A stretch of 64,000 nucleotides of DNA from Kribbella sp. ALI-6-A (GTDB taxonomy: Bacteria > Actinomycetota > Actinomycetes > Propionibacteriales > Kribbellaceae), in the NCBI RefSeq assembly GCF_001984195.1, contig NZ_MTQN01000011.1, positions 744,001 through 808,000 of the forward strand, in the 5' to 3' direction. Positions 25,566-33,167 of the stretch are shown here, one piece after another; position 1 is the first letter of the stretch; each line of letters begins with the position of its first letter. The notes beneath the pieces were generated by a model. That model worked only from the letters and a program-made list of their open reading frames with translations, searched no databases and had not been told where the DNA came from. Both the position numbers and the translations under genes were made by a program.

Positions 25566-26374
25566 CCTGGACACCGCCGGAGACCCGAGAGCTCTCTCAT
25601 GACGCCAGAGTCCTGCGGTACTGCGTCTACGGCAGACCTGACGGAACACCGGTGGTTTCACTGCACGGTACGCCGGGGACCCGCTGGGAGCGCCCGGATG
25701 TCGTTGCCGCGATCGACGATTCCGGCCTGCGCGTCCTGATCCCCGGCCGTCCGGGCTACGGCTCGACGCGCCACCGGGGCCGATCGGTGGCCGATATCGC
25801 GGACGACGTCCGGAGACTGGCTGACGCGGAGGGGTGGGCCCGGTTCGCCGTCACCGGATTCTCCGGAGGTGCGCCGCACGCGCTGGCGTGTGCGGCGTTG
25901 CTGCCCGACCGGGTGACACGGTGCAGCACGGTTGCAGGCATCGGCCCGCTGGACGAGCTCCACCTGGACTGGGCAGCCGACGCCCGCCGAGGCGAGCAGT
26001 ACCTGCGAATCCACCTGGCCCGCCGAGCAACCGAACTGCTTGCGAGGCTCGATGGCCGGCCCGGTGCTGAGTCCGGCGGCAGCCGCCCAGACGACAACGG
26101 CCGTCGCCGACGGCTGCACGCCAGCCTCGTCGACGGGCTGGACGGCTGGATCGACGACTACCTCGCGCTGGTCCGCCCGTGGGGCTTCGACGTCGGCGCG
26201 ATCCAGGTCCCGGTGTCGGTCTGGTACGGCTCGGACGACACCAACAGCACGCTCGACCACACGAACTGGCTGCTCACCCACATCCCCGGTGCGGTTCCCC
26301 GCCGCTACCCCGGCGACCACGACCCGCCCGACGCCGTACAGCGCGCCATCTTCGCCGAGCTCAGCGCCGCCTGA
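25562..26374 (+). CDS. alpha/beta hydrolase
   Basis: This 270-residue protein has an oxyanion-hole segment 'PVVSLHGTPGTRWERPDV', a nucleophile elbow GFSGGAP (Ser near residue 100) and late Asp/His candidates 'WYGSDDTN' and 'YPGDHDPPD'. Substrate unknown. The GTG start overlaps the cupin stop (GTGA). The pair is probably under the divergent GlxA-type regulator. Confidence 0.85.
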   Translation: MTWTPPETRELSHDARVLRYCVYGRPDGTPVVSLHGTPGTRWERPDVVAAIDDSGLRVLIPGRPGYGSTRHRGRSVADIADDVRRLADAEGWARFAVTGFSGGAPHALACAALLPDRVTRCSTVAGIGPLDELHLDWAADARRGEQYLRIHLARRATELLARLDGRPGAESGGSRPDDNGRRRRLHASLVDGLDGWIDDYLALVRPWGFDVGAIQVPVSVWYGSDDTNSTLDHTNWLLTHIPGAVPRRYPGDHDPPDAVQRAIFAELSAA

Positions 26375-26404
26375 CCCAGCTGCGTCTGGAACCACTCGCC
26401 GCCC

Positions 26405-26956
26405 TCAATCCCGGGCGCGACAGAGATCCCGCAGCAGGCAGATCTCCGCGCCGTGGTGGATCGTCTCGCGGTTGATGTGTGCGATCAGCGCGAGCATCGA
26501 GTCGTCGGCGTACGGGCCGCCCTTCGGGCCCAACGGGCGGGCCAGCGCCTCCTCGTCGAGCGAACGAATGCCGTCGTGCCACCGGGCGTACCAGTGGTCG
26601 AGGAACTTCAGCCCGGCGTCGGCGGTCGCCGGCAACTCGGCCGGGATCTGCCGTGGATCGAACATGTCGGCGTCCGCGGGCGTCGTGCCGTCGTTGAAGA
26701 AGGCGTTCGCACGCACCGCGAAGCACCCGACGGCGATGTGCGCCATCCGCCACGCGATCGTCGTCACCGGCGGCGGATCCGGCGCCGGGTCCTCCAGGTC
26801 GTACGTCACCCGACCGGTCTCGTCGACGCGCAGACTCCAGCTCGGCTGGGCCGGCTCCCAGAAGTACTCCGCGTCGGTCAGCCCGTCGAGCCGAGGTCGC
26901 AGATGCACGTCCCAGTAGAACTCCAACTGCCCGATCAGCAGCTCACCGGCTCCCAT
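26405..26956 (-). CDS. DinB family protein
   Basis: This 183-residue DinB-like four-helix protein has 'ELLIGQLEFYWDVHLRPRLD' and 'WRMAHIAVGCFAVRANAFF' (His in helix 2). 'LDHWYARWHDGIRSLDEEAL' precedes 'LIAHINRETIHHGAEICLL', whose histidines supply metal ligands. The conserved His trio suggests a metal-dependent enzyme, possibly a mycothiol-dependent isomerase/transferase. The ATG at 26954-26956 follows GAGAGGTGG and is preferred over a longer frame. It converges on the alpha/beta hydrolase gene, 30 bp away. Confidence 0.82.
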   Translation of the reverse strand: MGAGELLIGQLEFYWDVHLRPRLDGLTDAEYFWEPAQPSWSLRVDETGRVTYDLEDPAPDPPPVTTIAWRMAHIAVGCFAVRANAFFNDGTTPADADMFDPRQIPAELPATADAGLKFLDHWYARWHDGIRSLDEEALARPLGPKGGPYADDSMLALIAHINRETIHHGAEICLLRDLCRARD

Positions 26957-27016
26957 CACACCCACCTCTCCCAGACGTCGCCTCAACCCTAGGACCCGGC
27001 GCCGACAGAACTCCGG

Positions 27017-27253
27017 TCAGCGTTCGTCGACCAGGTCCAGCCGCTCCACCGTCGCGTCCTGGACGAGCGCGAAGGCCGCCTGCGCCTCCGGCCAAGTCGG
27101 CGCCACCGCGGTGACCGCGTCCAGCGCCTCGCCGGACTCCCAGCGCCAGACGTCCAGCCAGGTCTCGTCGTCGACGCGGGCCAGCTTGGTATCGGTCAGG
27201 CCGTCGGTGGTCTTGCGCACCGCCTCGATCAGGGCAGCCCGGCGGACCAGCAT
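27017..27253 (-). CDS. small antibiotic-biosynthesis-monooxygenase-like protein
   Basis: At least 78 residues are coded; 'LIEAVRKTTDGLTDTKLARVDDETWLDVWRW' and 'FALVQDATVERLDLVDER' fit the ABM/dimeric alpha-beta barrel pattern. Similarity seems to extend upstream of the ATG at 27253. In that frame a CTG at 27289 overlaps the sigma-factor stop as CTGA, so translational coupling from a CTG codon would give a more complete domain. Role unknown; it is co-transcribed with the sigma-factor gene. Confidence 0.55.
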   Translation of the reverse strand: MLVRRAALIEAVRKTTDGLTDTKLARVDDETWLDVWRWESGEALDAVTAVAPTWPEAQAAFALVQDATVERLDLVDER

Positions 27254-27285
27254 CTCGTCGACGTCGGTCGGGGTCGCAGCGCCGT

Positions 27286-28200
27286 TCAGCGTAGGGATCG
27301 GCGTGCTTCGCGAAGAGCGGCCCAGCCGTCCGCGACCGGTCCGAGGTGGCCGAGCTTGTCGGGGTTGCTCACCGCATGGATGGTCTGGACCTGCCCGTCG
27401 GCGATCTCCAGGGTCCAGACATTGAGGACCTTGCCGTCGCGGTCGCGGAAGATCGCGCCGGGGCGGCCGTTCACCTCGTGTGGCTCCAGGCGGGCGCCGA
27501 TCCGTGCGAACAGCTCGACGAGGACGGTGAGCACCCGCGCCACGCTGCGGGCACCGAGGTACCGATCGGCCCACTGCGGCCCCTTGCCGCCACCATCGCC
27601 GACCAGCTGGACGTCGCCCGCCAGCAGCTCGGTCAGCCCGCGGACGTCTCCTTCCCGGAAGGCCTCCAGGAATCTTCCGGCGAGTGCGTCTCGCTCAGTT
27701 CGGTCTGCATCGAACCGAGGCCGTCCAGCGTCCACATGCCGCCGGGCCCGGACGGCGAGTTGGCGGCACGCGGTCTCGGTTCGCCCCACCACCGAGGCGA
27801 TCTCCGCGAAGCCGAACCCGAACACCTCGCGCAGGACGAACACCGCGCGCTCCAGCGGACTCAACCGCTCGAGAAGGAGCAGGGACGCCATCGACACCGA
27901 GTCGGCCAGCTCCGCCGACCGCTCCGGGTCCTGGTAGGGGTCGGTCACCAGGGGCTCGGGGAACCAAGGACCGACGTACTGCTCCCTGCGAACCCGCGCC
28001 GAGCGCAGTACGTCGATCGAGATGCGGGTGACCACGGCCGACAGGAACGCCTTGGCCGATCGGGGCGGCTTCGGCGTCGACTCGAACCGCAGCCAGGTCT
28101 CCTGGACGGCGTCCTCGGCCTCGCTCACGCTGCCCAGGATCCGGTAGGAGATCGAGAACAGCAGCGGCCGCAACTCCTCGAACTCCATGGCCCTCGTCAC
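27286..28200 (-). CDS. SigJ-type ECF sigma factor with SnoaL-like C-terminal domain
   Basis: This 304-residue ECF41/SigJ-like sigma factor has sigma region 2 'RPLLFSISYRILGSVSEAED', region 4 'RLSPLERAVFVLREVFGFGF' plus 'IASVVGRTETACRQL', and a C-terminal NTF2/SnoaL domain (about residues 180-290). That domain replaces a classical anti-sigma factor and tunes activity. The GTG at 28200 is preferred because GGAG lies five bases ahead; the ATG at 28188 is an alternative. ECF41 genes usually neighbour a small redox enzyme or carboxymuconolactone decarboxylase; here the SDR gene upstream and the ABM-like gene downstream may be the linked partners. Confidence 0.9.
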   Translation of the reverse strand: MTRAMEFEELRPLLFSISYRILGSVSEAEDAVQETWLRFESTPKPPRSAKAFLSAVVTRISIDVLRSARVRREQYVGPWFPEPLVTDPYQDPERSAELADSVSMASLLLLERLSPLERAVFVLREVFGFGFAEIASVVGRTETACRQLAVRARRHVDAGRPRFDADRTERDALAGRFLEAFREGDVRGLTELLAGDVQLVGDGGGKGPQWADRYLGARSVARVLTVLVELFARIGARLEPHEVNGRPGAIFRDRDGKVLNVWTLEIADGQVQTIHAVSNPDKLGHLGPVADGWAALREARRSLR

Positions 28201-28306
28201 GCCGGCTCCGCCTCGAAACCCCGCATCCGCCCACCCCTTCTGACCAGAATCTGTTGCTCCCACACCCAGACACCACGAAGCGGTGATCTGTGACTCCAGC
28301 CTGAAA

Positions 28307-29062
28307 TCACCAGGGCACTGGCCCTTCCTCGGCGAAGAACCCTGCGGTCGGCCCGTCCGCGCCGACCGTGGCCAGCCGCACCAGCACAGCGGCGCCCTGC
28401 GCGACGGTCAGGAATCCGGTGTGATTGTTGCTGTCGGTGTCGACGAATCCGGGCGCGACCGCGTTCACCAGGATTCCGTCCTTGCGCAGTTCGTTGGCGT
28501 ACTGCACCGTCAACGCGTTCAGTGCGGTCTTGGACGGCGAGTACGCCGCCGACGACGGCAAGGAAGCCAACGGACCGTCCGGAGCACTGTTGATGGTCAA
28601 CGAAGCGGCATGACTGGTCACGTTGACGATGCGCGGCTCCGGGGACCTCCGCAACAGTGGCACCATCGCGTTCGTCACCGCGATCACCCCGAACACGTTG
28701 GTCTCGAAGACGGCTCGGACCATCTCCAGGTCGACCGTGCTCGGCAGTTGGTCGACGGCGTCCTGGGGCGAGACCTGGCCGGATCCGGTGATCGCCGCGT
28801 TGTTGATCAGGACGTCGAGGTGCCCGAACCGTTGCTCGATCTCCCCGGCGGCCCGCTGGATGACGGCTTCGTCGGTGACATCCAGAGTCACCGCATGAAC
28901 GTCACCACCCGCCGCTCGCAGTGCCGCCGCGGCCTCCTCACCACGCCCCGGGTCCCGTACGCCGAGCAGCACCGTCATCCCCAGGGCGGCGAGTTGCTCG
29001 GCCGCCCCTCGCCCGATCCCCTTGTTCGCGCCGGTGACCAACGCAACCTTTCGCTCGCTCAC
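28307..29062 (-). CDS. short-chain dehydrogenase/reductase
   Basis: This 251-residue classical SDR has the TGANKGIG dinucleotide-binding motif near the N-terminus, 'LINNAAITG', a catalytic Ser (VNVTSHAA) and the Tyr-x3-Lys pair in 'AAYSPSKTAL'. The cofactor is probably NADP(H), judging by the basic/polar motif after beta-2 (GVRDPGRG). The GTG at 29062 follows GAGGAG. The sequence resembles plant-like carbonyl reductases; the substrate is unknown. Downstream lies the SigJ-type gene in the same direction. Confidence 0.88.
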   Translation of the reverse strand: MSERKVALVTGANKGIGRGAAEQLAALGMTVLLGVRDPGRGEEAAAALRAAGGDVHAVTLDVTDEAVIQRAAGEIEQRFGHLDVLINNAAITGSGQVSPQDAVDQLPSTVDLEMVRAVFETNVFGVIAVTNAMVPLLRRSPEPRIVNVTSHAASLTINSAPDGPLASLPSSAAYSPSKTALNALTVQYANELRKDGILVNAVAPGFVDTDSNNHTGFLTVAQGAAVLVRLATVGADGPTAGFFAEEGPVPW

Positions 29063-29235
29063 AACCAACTCCTCGTCTTGGGATCCTGCCTTCGGATTCC
29101 AAGACGAGACAGCCTGCCCGGCCTGTGACATCCGGCCACGTGGAAGGCGACGAGCCGGGGGTGGTGTTCGACCGCGGGAGGCTGACGTGACAGATTGCGA
29201 CGGTCCCATCACGAACGGACATCCCTGGAGGATGC

Positions 29236-30945
29236 ATGAAGTTCCGTACCCTGGCCGTTCTCGGCCTCGGTATCAGCCTTCCCGCCCTGCTCGTCGTTCC
29301 CGGCTCCGGCGCGACTGCCGCCGTCGAGCCGGCGCCGGTGCTGAACAGACCCCTCTACGTCGCGAACCGCTACCTGGACCAGAAACCGGTCTGGAAGAGC
29401 TGCGGCGACCCTGAGTTGCGCGTGACGTGCGCGAAGATCACCGTCCCGCGGGACTGGTGGCACCAGGGATCCCACGCCGACGACATCCAGATCGCGGTCA
29501 GCAAGGTCGCGCCGAAGTCCGGCAAGCCGAGCCGGGTCGTTTTCGGCAACCCCGGCGGACCCGGTGGCGCGGGTCTGGGCATGGCGCCGTTCCTGGCCGG
29601 CCGTGCCGCGCTCGCCAAGGACCACCTCGCCGTGGGCTTCGACCCCCGCGGCACCGGCGACAGCACGAACGTCAGCTGCGAAGGCGCGCCCGGGTACACG
29701 ATGGACGCCCGTGACCGCGACCCCGCCAACCTGGACCTGATCGCCGAAGCCACCGAGCTCACCCGCCCGTACTGCGACCGCCAGTCCCGCGGCCTGCTCC
29801 CGTACGTCGACACCGCCCAGACCGCGCAGGACATGGACCTGATCCGCCACCTGCTCGGCTACGCGAAGATCGACTACGTCGGGTACTCGGCCGGCACCTG
29901 GCTCGGCGCCTACTACCAGACCTTCTTCCCCGAGCACGTCGGCCGCTTCGTGCTCGACTCGAACACCGACTTCACGCGGCCCTGGCTGGACACGTTCGTC
30001 GCCCAGCCGCAGGCCTTCGAGCGCCGGTTCCGCGAGGACTTCGCGCCCTGGGCGGCCAAGTACGACAGCGAGCTGAAACTCGGCAACACTCCGCGTCTGG
30101 TGCTGCGCACCTACGAACGCCTGCGCGCCGACCTGAAAAAGCAGCCCGCGGTCGAGGAATACCTCGACGGCTCGGTGAAGATCAGCTACGACCAGAACAC
30201 GCTCGACAACCTCGTGATCGGCGATATGTATACAAAGGCGGATTTCTACAGTCTCGCCGTTGATCTCGCCTTTCTCCGCGACCTGTCCAAGGCCCAGAGC
30301 ACCGGCGGCCCGCGCGCCGCGCAGCGCCAGGTCGACGCCCTGCCGGTCGAGCGGCAGCGGCAACTCGTCCAGCGTGCGTCGCGGCCGGCCGTCGGACTGA
30401 GCCCGTTCAGCCGGCCGTTCGCGGACGACGCGCAGCAGGCCACCTTCACCGCCGTCACCTGCAACGACAGCGACTGGCCGCAGGGCCGCGAGTACGGCGA
30501 ACTCCTGTCCGCGCGCCTCGGCCCGCACTACCCGCTGCTCGGCTGGGGCATGAACCAGAACCCCTGCCTGGCCTGGGATCAGCCGCGCCGCACCCTGCCG
30601 ACACCGACCGGCGCCGGACTGCCGACGACCCTGATGGTCCAGTCGGTGCACGACCCGGCGACCAACGTCGTACTGGCTCGGTCGGCCCATCAGCGGTACG
30701 CCGGTTCGCGACTGATCACGATCGCCGGCGAGGGCGACCACGGCATCTACGGCGGCGTGAACAAGTGCGCCGACAAGCTGGTCGACGCCTTCCTCGGCTC
30801 GGGTCGCGCGCCGGCCAAGGACACCACCTGTCAGGGCGAGGGACTGCCCGCACCGACGATGCCGCCTCCGCCGGAAGGCGGCGAAGGCGCACCATTGCAC
30901 CGGATCGCCGGATTCACCCGCAACCTTTCCGGTTATCTGCACTGA
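29236..30945 (+). CDS. secreted alpha/beta-hydrolase peptidase (S33, tripeptidyl aminopeptidase-like)
   Basis: This 569-residue exported protein has a Sec signal peptide (MKFRTLAVLGLG...) followed by a mature protein of the SlpD/SlpE tripeptidyl-aminopeptidase type. Visible are the oxyanion motif 'GNPGGPGGAG', 'GFDPRGTGDS', the nucleophile elbow GYSAGT (Ser about 217), a C-terminal TAP-like domain with 'MVQSVHDPATN' (Asp) and 'IAGEGDHGIYGG' (His), and several Cys that could form disulfides. It releases short peptides from the N-termini of extracellular proteins. The start at 29236 follows CTGGAGGATGC. Confidence 0.9.
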   Translation: MKFRTLAVLGLGISLPALLVVPGSGATAAVEPAPVLNRPLYVANRYLDQKPVWKSCGDPELRVTCAKITVPRDWWHQGSHADDIQIAVSKVAPKSGKPSRVVFGNPGGPGGAGLGMAPFLAGRAALAKDHLAVGFDPRGTGDSTNVSCEGAPGYTMDARDRDPANLDLIAEATELTRPYCDRQSRGLLPYVDTAQTAQDMDLIRHLLGYAKIDYVGYSAGTWLGAYYQTFFPEHVGRFVLDSNTDFTRPWLDTFVAQPQAFERRFREDFAPWAAKYDSELKLGNTPRLVLRTYERLRADLKKQPAVEEYLDGSVKISYDQNTLDNLVIGDMYTKADFYSLAVDLAFLRDLSKAQSTGGPRAAQRQVDALPVERQRQLVQRASRPAVGLSPFSRPFADDAQQATFTAVTCNDSDWPQGREYGELLSARLGPHYPLLGWGMNQNPCLAWDQPRRTLPTPTGAGLPTTLMVQSVHDPATNVVLARSAHQRYAGSRLITIAGEGDHGIYGGVNKCADKLVDAFLGSGRAPAKDTTCQGEGLPAPTMPPPPEGGEGAPLHRIAGFTRNLSGYLH

Positions 30946-31465
30946 ATTCCGGCCGGGACCGGGTGAACAGGCCCGAATTCAACGGAATTTCCGGTACGGA
31001 CTGCCAGGTCGTGGTCACACTGCGCGAAAACAACCCGACGCTTTCGTTGTCACCACCGCTTTGTCAGGGCGATGTCAGGGTTGCGTCCCTGTGCGACGGA
31101 GCGTGACCAGGACAACCTGGAGTCAGCGCGGGAGAACCGAACGTCGACGGGGAGGGCCGGCGATCGGGGGACATCGCCGACGCGGCTTCGGCCGGCTGTG
31201 GGGTGGGGGGACTGCCTGGGGGGTCAGACAGGGAACACAGCCGGCCGGGCCCACGTCCTGCTTTGTAGGCCCGGCACAGATCCCTCGCGGGGTACCTTCG
31301 ATCCCCCAGGTCGTGGTGCCTCGCGAGGCCGGTCTCGGAGACGGCGGGGCGGTCGTCTCCGGACCACCGGCCCGGGTGGCTCGTCCTGGTGACGCGCCGC
31401 CCGGGTCCCGGTGACTGCGGCGGGCTCGATCCCGCCGCAGTACGACGCCGGTCCGCGCGTGAGCG
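30946..31465. other. 520-bp gene-free, hairpin-dense convergent gap
   Basis: No credible coding region is seen. Several dyads follow one another. The 12-bp pair 31189-31200/31236-31247 (CGGCCGGCTGTG and its complement) overlaps the 8-bp pair 31244-31251/31268-31275 (GCCGGGCC / GGCCCGGC), so only one can form at a time. Further dyads are CCTCGCGGGGTACC near 31284 with GGTGCCTCGCGAGG near 31315 (12 of 14 paired), CGGAGAC/GTCTCCG near 31335-31362 and the terminator at 31414-31441. It could be a structured RNA or an extended 3' region; no known family was recognised. Confidence 0.4.
31414..31441. terminator. 11-bp hairpin terminator
   Basis: ACTGCGGCGGG (31414-31424) pairs exactly with CCCGCCGCAGT (31431-31441) around the loop CTCGAT. 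It stands 25 bp after the stop of the leftward beta-helix gene and is probably its terminator. There is no U-tract. Confidence 0.65.
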
Positions 31466-33052
31466 TCAGCGGTGCCGGTCCAGGCACTGCGCCTGGTACA
31501 GCGACGGCGGGAACAGCCCACGCCGGTTCGCCCCCTCGATGTAGCCGGCCGGCTGCTCGAACGGCCCGTCCCCGGTGATCACTCCCTGACACCCGATCGC
31601 GTAGTTCTGCGCCGTCGGCGGCTTCTGGACGACGAGCTTCGCGGTCCCGGTGTCGCAGTTCCACCCGACCGAGTGCGAGGTCGCCCAGCCGTGACCGGTG
31701 CCGTAGTCGCCGCGGTTGTAGATGCCGAGCACCAGGTCGACCTTCGGATCCCGATCGACGAAGTTGTCCCACAGCAACCCCTGGCTCCACCGCCGGTGGC
31801 CCTCGCTCGACGCGAGTGCACCCACCGACGTACCGCGCAGGAAGACGATGCCCGACGCGCTGCTCGCGCCGTTGGAGATGAACGCGTGCCGCGCCTTCGT
31901 CGCGTGGCAGTCCACGAACAGCACCTGCTGCGAGAACGCCTCGCAGTTGAAGTTGTAGCGCAGCCCGCCGGTCACCACCGACGCCGGATCGAGCGCGTCG
32001 CAGTCGCGCACCGTCACCCGCGTCGCCTCGGTCGTCTCCACTCCGGCCTTCGCGAAGTGCAGGAACGTGCTGTTCCGGACCCACGCGTCCTCGACCTGCC
32101 GGACCTTCACCGCGACGAACGCGTGCGCCTCGTCGGTGTCCGGGTCGCCCGCGAACTGGATGTCGATCCGCACCCTCTCCACGCCGACCTCGGTGACCAG
32201 ACCGGCCCGGTCCCAGACGTACAGGTAGGACTGCGAGCGATCCCGGCGCAGGTGCTCGAAGACCGGCACGTCGATCGTGACGGTGGTTCCGCGGATCCCG
32301 GTGATCCGGCGGTTGTACGTGATCGGCTGGCTGTCGACCGTCCAGCCTGCGTCGGTCGCCGTCCCGCCGTGGTCGACCGCGGCCAGCCAGGCCTCGGTGC
32401 ACGGGTGCACGATGATGATGTTGTCGCCCGCTCGCAGCCCGCTCGCGTCGGCCACCTCGAACGAGCGCGACCCGACCTGCACCCAGTCGGACGTGATGTC
32501 GGTCCGCGTCCCGGCCACCTCACCGCGCCAGCCGGTCGCAGGGCCACTCCCACCCAGTACGACGACGTCGCGGGACACCGGGGTGTTGCCGGTCGCCTGG
32601 ATGATCGTGTCGCGGCGCGGGTCGGCGCCGTCACCGGAACCGCGCAGCACCACCCCGGACTGGTTCACCCGCACCGTGCCCGCGACGGGATAGTTGCCGG
32701 GAGCAAGCAGTACGGCGCCGCGGTGGCCGGTCCGGCCGAGCGGCCGGGCACCGACTTCGTCGAGCGCGGCCTGGAGGTGGGCGGTGTTGTCTCCCTCGAT
32801 CGGCCGAACCGTCTTCACGGTACGCACGTGCGGGATCGGGCGGTCGCCGTGGCGGTAGCCGGCATGACTGAAGTCGGGGATGCGGTTGCCTTCGGTGTCC
32901 TCGCGGTAGACCAGGCGGTAGCGCGCGTCGTACCGGACGAGCTCGGACTGCCAGACAGTGGTCGCCTCGGCGCCGCGGGTGCCGAGCACCGCGGTCGCGG
33001 CGAGGGCGCCGCCGGCTCCGAGCACGCTGCGGCGAGTGAAGTTCTTGGTCAT
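31466..33052 (-). CDS. Tat-exported right-handed beta-helix protein (pectate lyase-like)
   Basis: This 528-residue protein starts MTKNFTRRSVLGAGGALAAT, a twin-arginine signal ending near GTRGAEA. The mature part has the signature of pectate-lyase-superfamily beta-helices: 'DNTAHLQAALDEVGARPLGR' (N-terminal cap), 'GAVLLAPGNYPVAGTVRVNQ', then stacked coils such as 'NSTFLHFAKAGVETTEATRV' and 'LFVDCHATKARHAFISNGAS'. The catalytic residues cannot be fixed, so lyase or hydrolase activity on a plant or microbial polysaccharide is inferred from fold and context. A 16-bp LacI-type palindrome lies 58 bp upstream of the start, as for many actinobacterial carbohydrate-active enzyme genes. Confidence 0.82.
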   Translation of the reverse strand: MTKNFTRRSVLGAGGALAATAVLGTRGAEATTVWQSELVRYDARYRLVYREDTEGNRIPDFSHAGYRHGDRPIPHVRTVKTVRPIEGDNTAHLQAALDEVGARPLGRTGHRGAVLLAPGNYPVAGTVRVNQSGVVLRGSGDGADPRRDTIIQATGNTPVSRDVVVLGGSGPATGWRGEVAGTRTDITSDWVQVGSRSFEVADASGLRAGDNIIIVHPCTEAWLAAVDHGGTATDAGWTVDSQPITYNRRITGIRGTTVTIDVPVFEHLRRDRSQSYLYVWDRAGLVTEVGVERVRIDIQFAGDPDTDEAHAFVAVKVRQVEDAWVRNSTFLHFAKAGVETTEATRVTVRDCDALDPASVVTGGLRYNFNCEAFSQQVLFVDCHATKARHAFISNGASSASGIVFLRGTSVGALASSEGHRRWSQGLLWDNFVDRDPKVDLVLGIYNRGDYGTGHGWATSHSVGWNCDTGTAKLVVQKPPTAQNYAIGCQGVITGDGPFEQPAGYIEGANRRGLFPPSLYQAQCLDRHR

Positions 33053-33109
33053 CGAAAACCTTCCTGATGGGCGGATCAGGAGGGACAGTCTGCGGTGCGG
33101 GCTACGCCT

Positions 33110-33125
33110 TGGCAAGCGCTTGCCA
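33110..33125. promoter_or_regulatory. LacI-family operator-like palindrome
   Basis: TGGCAAGCGCTTGCCA is a perfect 16-bp palindrome with the central CG step typical of LacI/GalR operators. It lies 58 bp upstream of the beta-helix gene start and 43 bp after the stop of the NB-ARC regulator gene. It probably mediates sugar-responsive repression of the exported enzyme. Confidence 0.75.
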
Positions 33126-33167
33126 GATGATTGAAACGAATTCCCGCCAGGTGGAACTCGGGCAGAG

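Noticed and set aside
31123..31521. Open frame in the 31-kb gap
   Set aside because: Arg/Pro-rich, no start signal, no domain; the region is dominated by hairpins.
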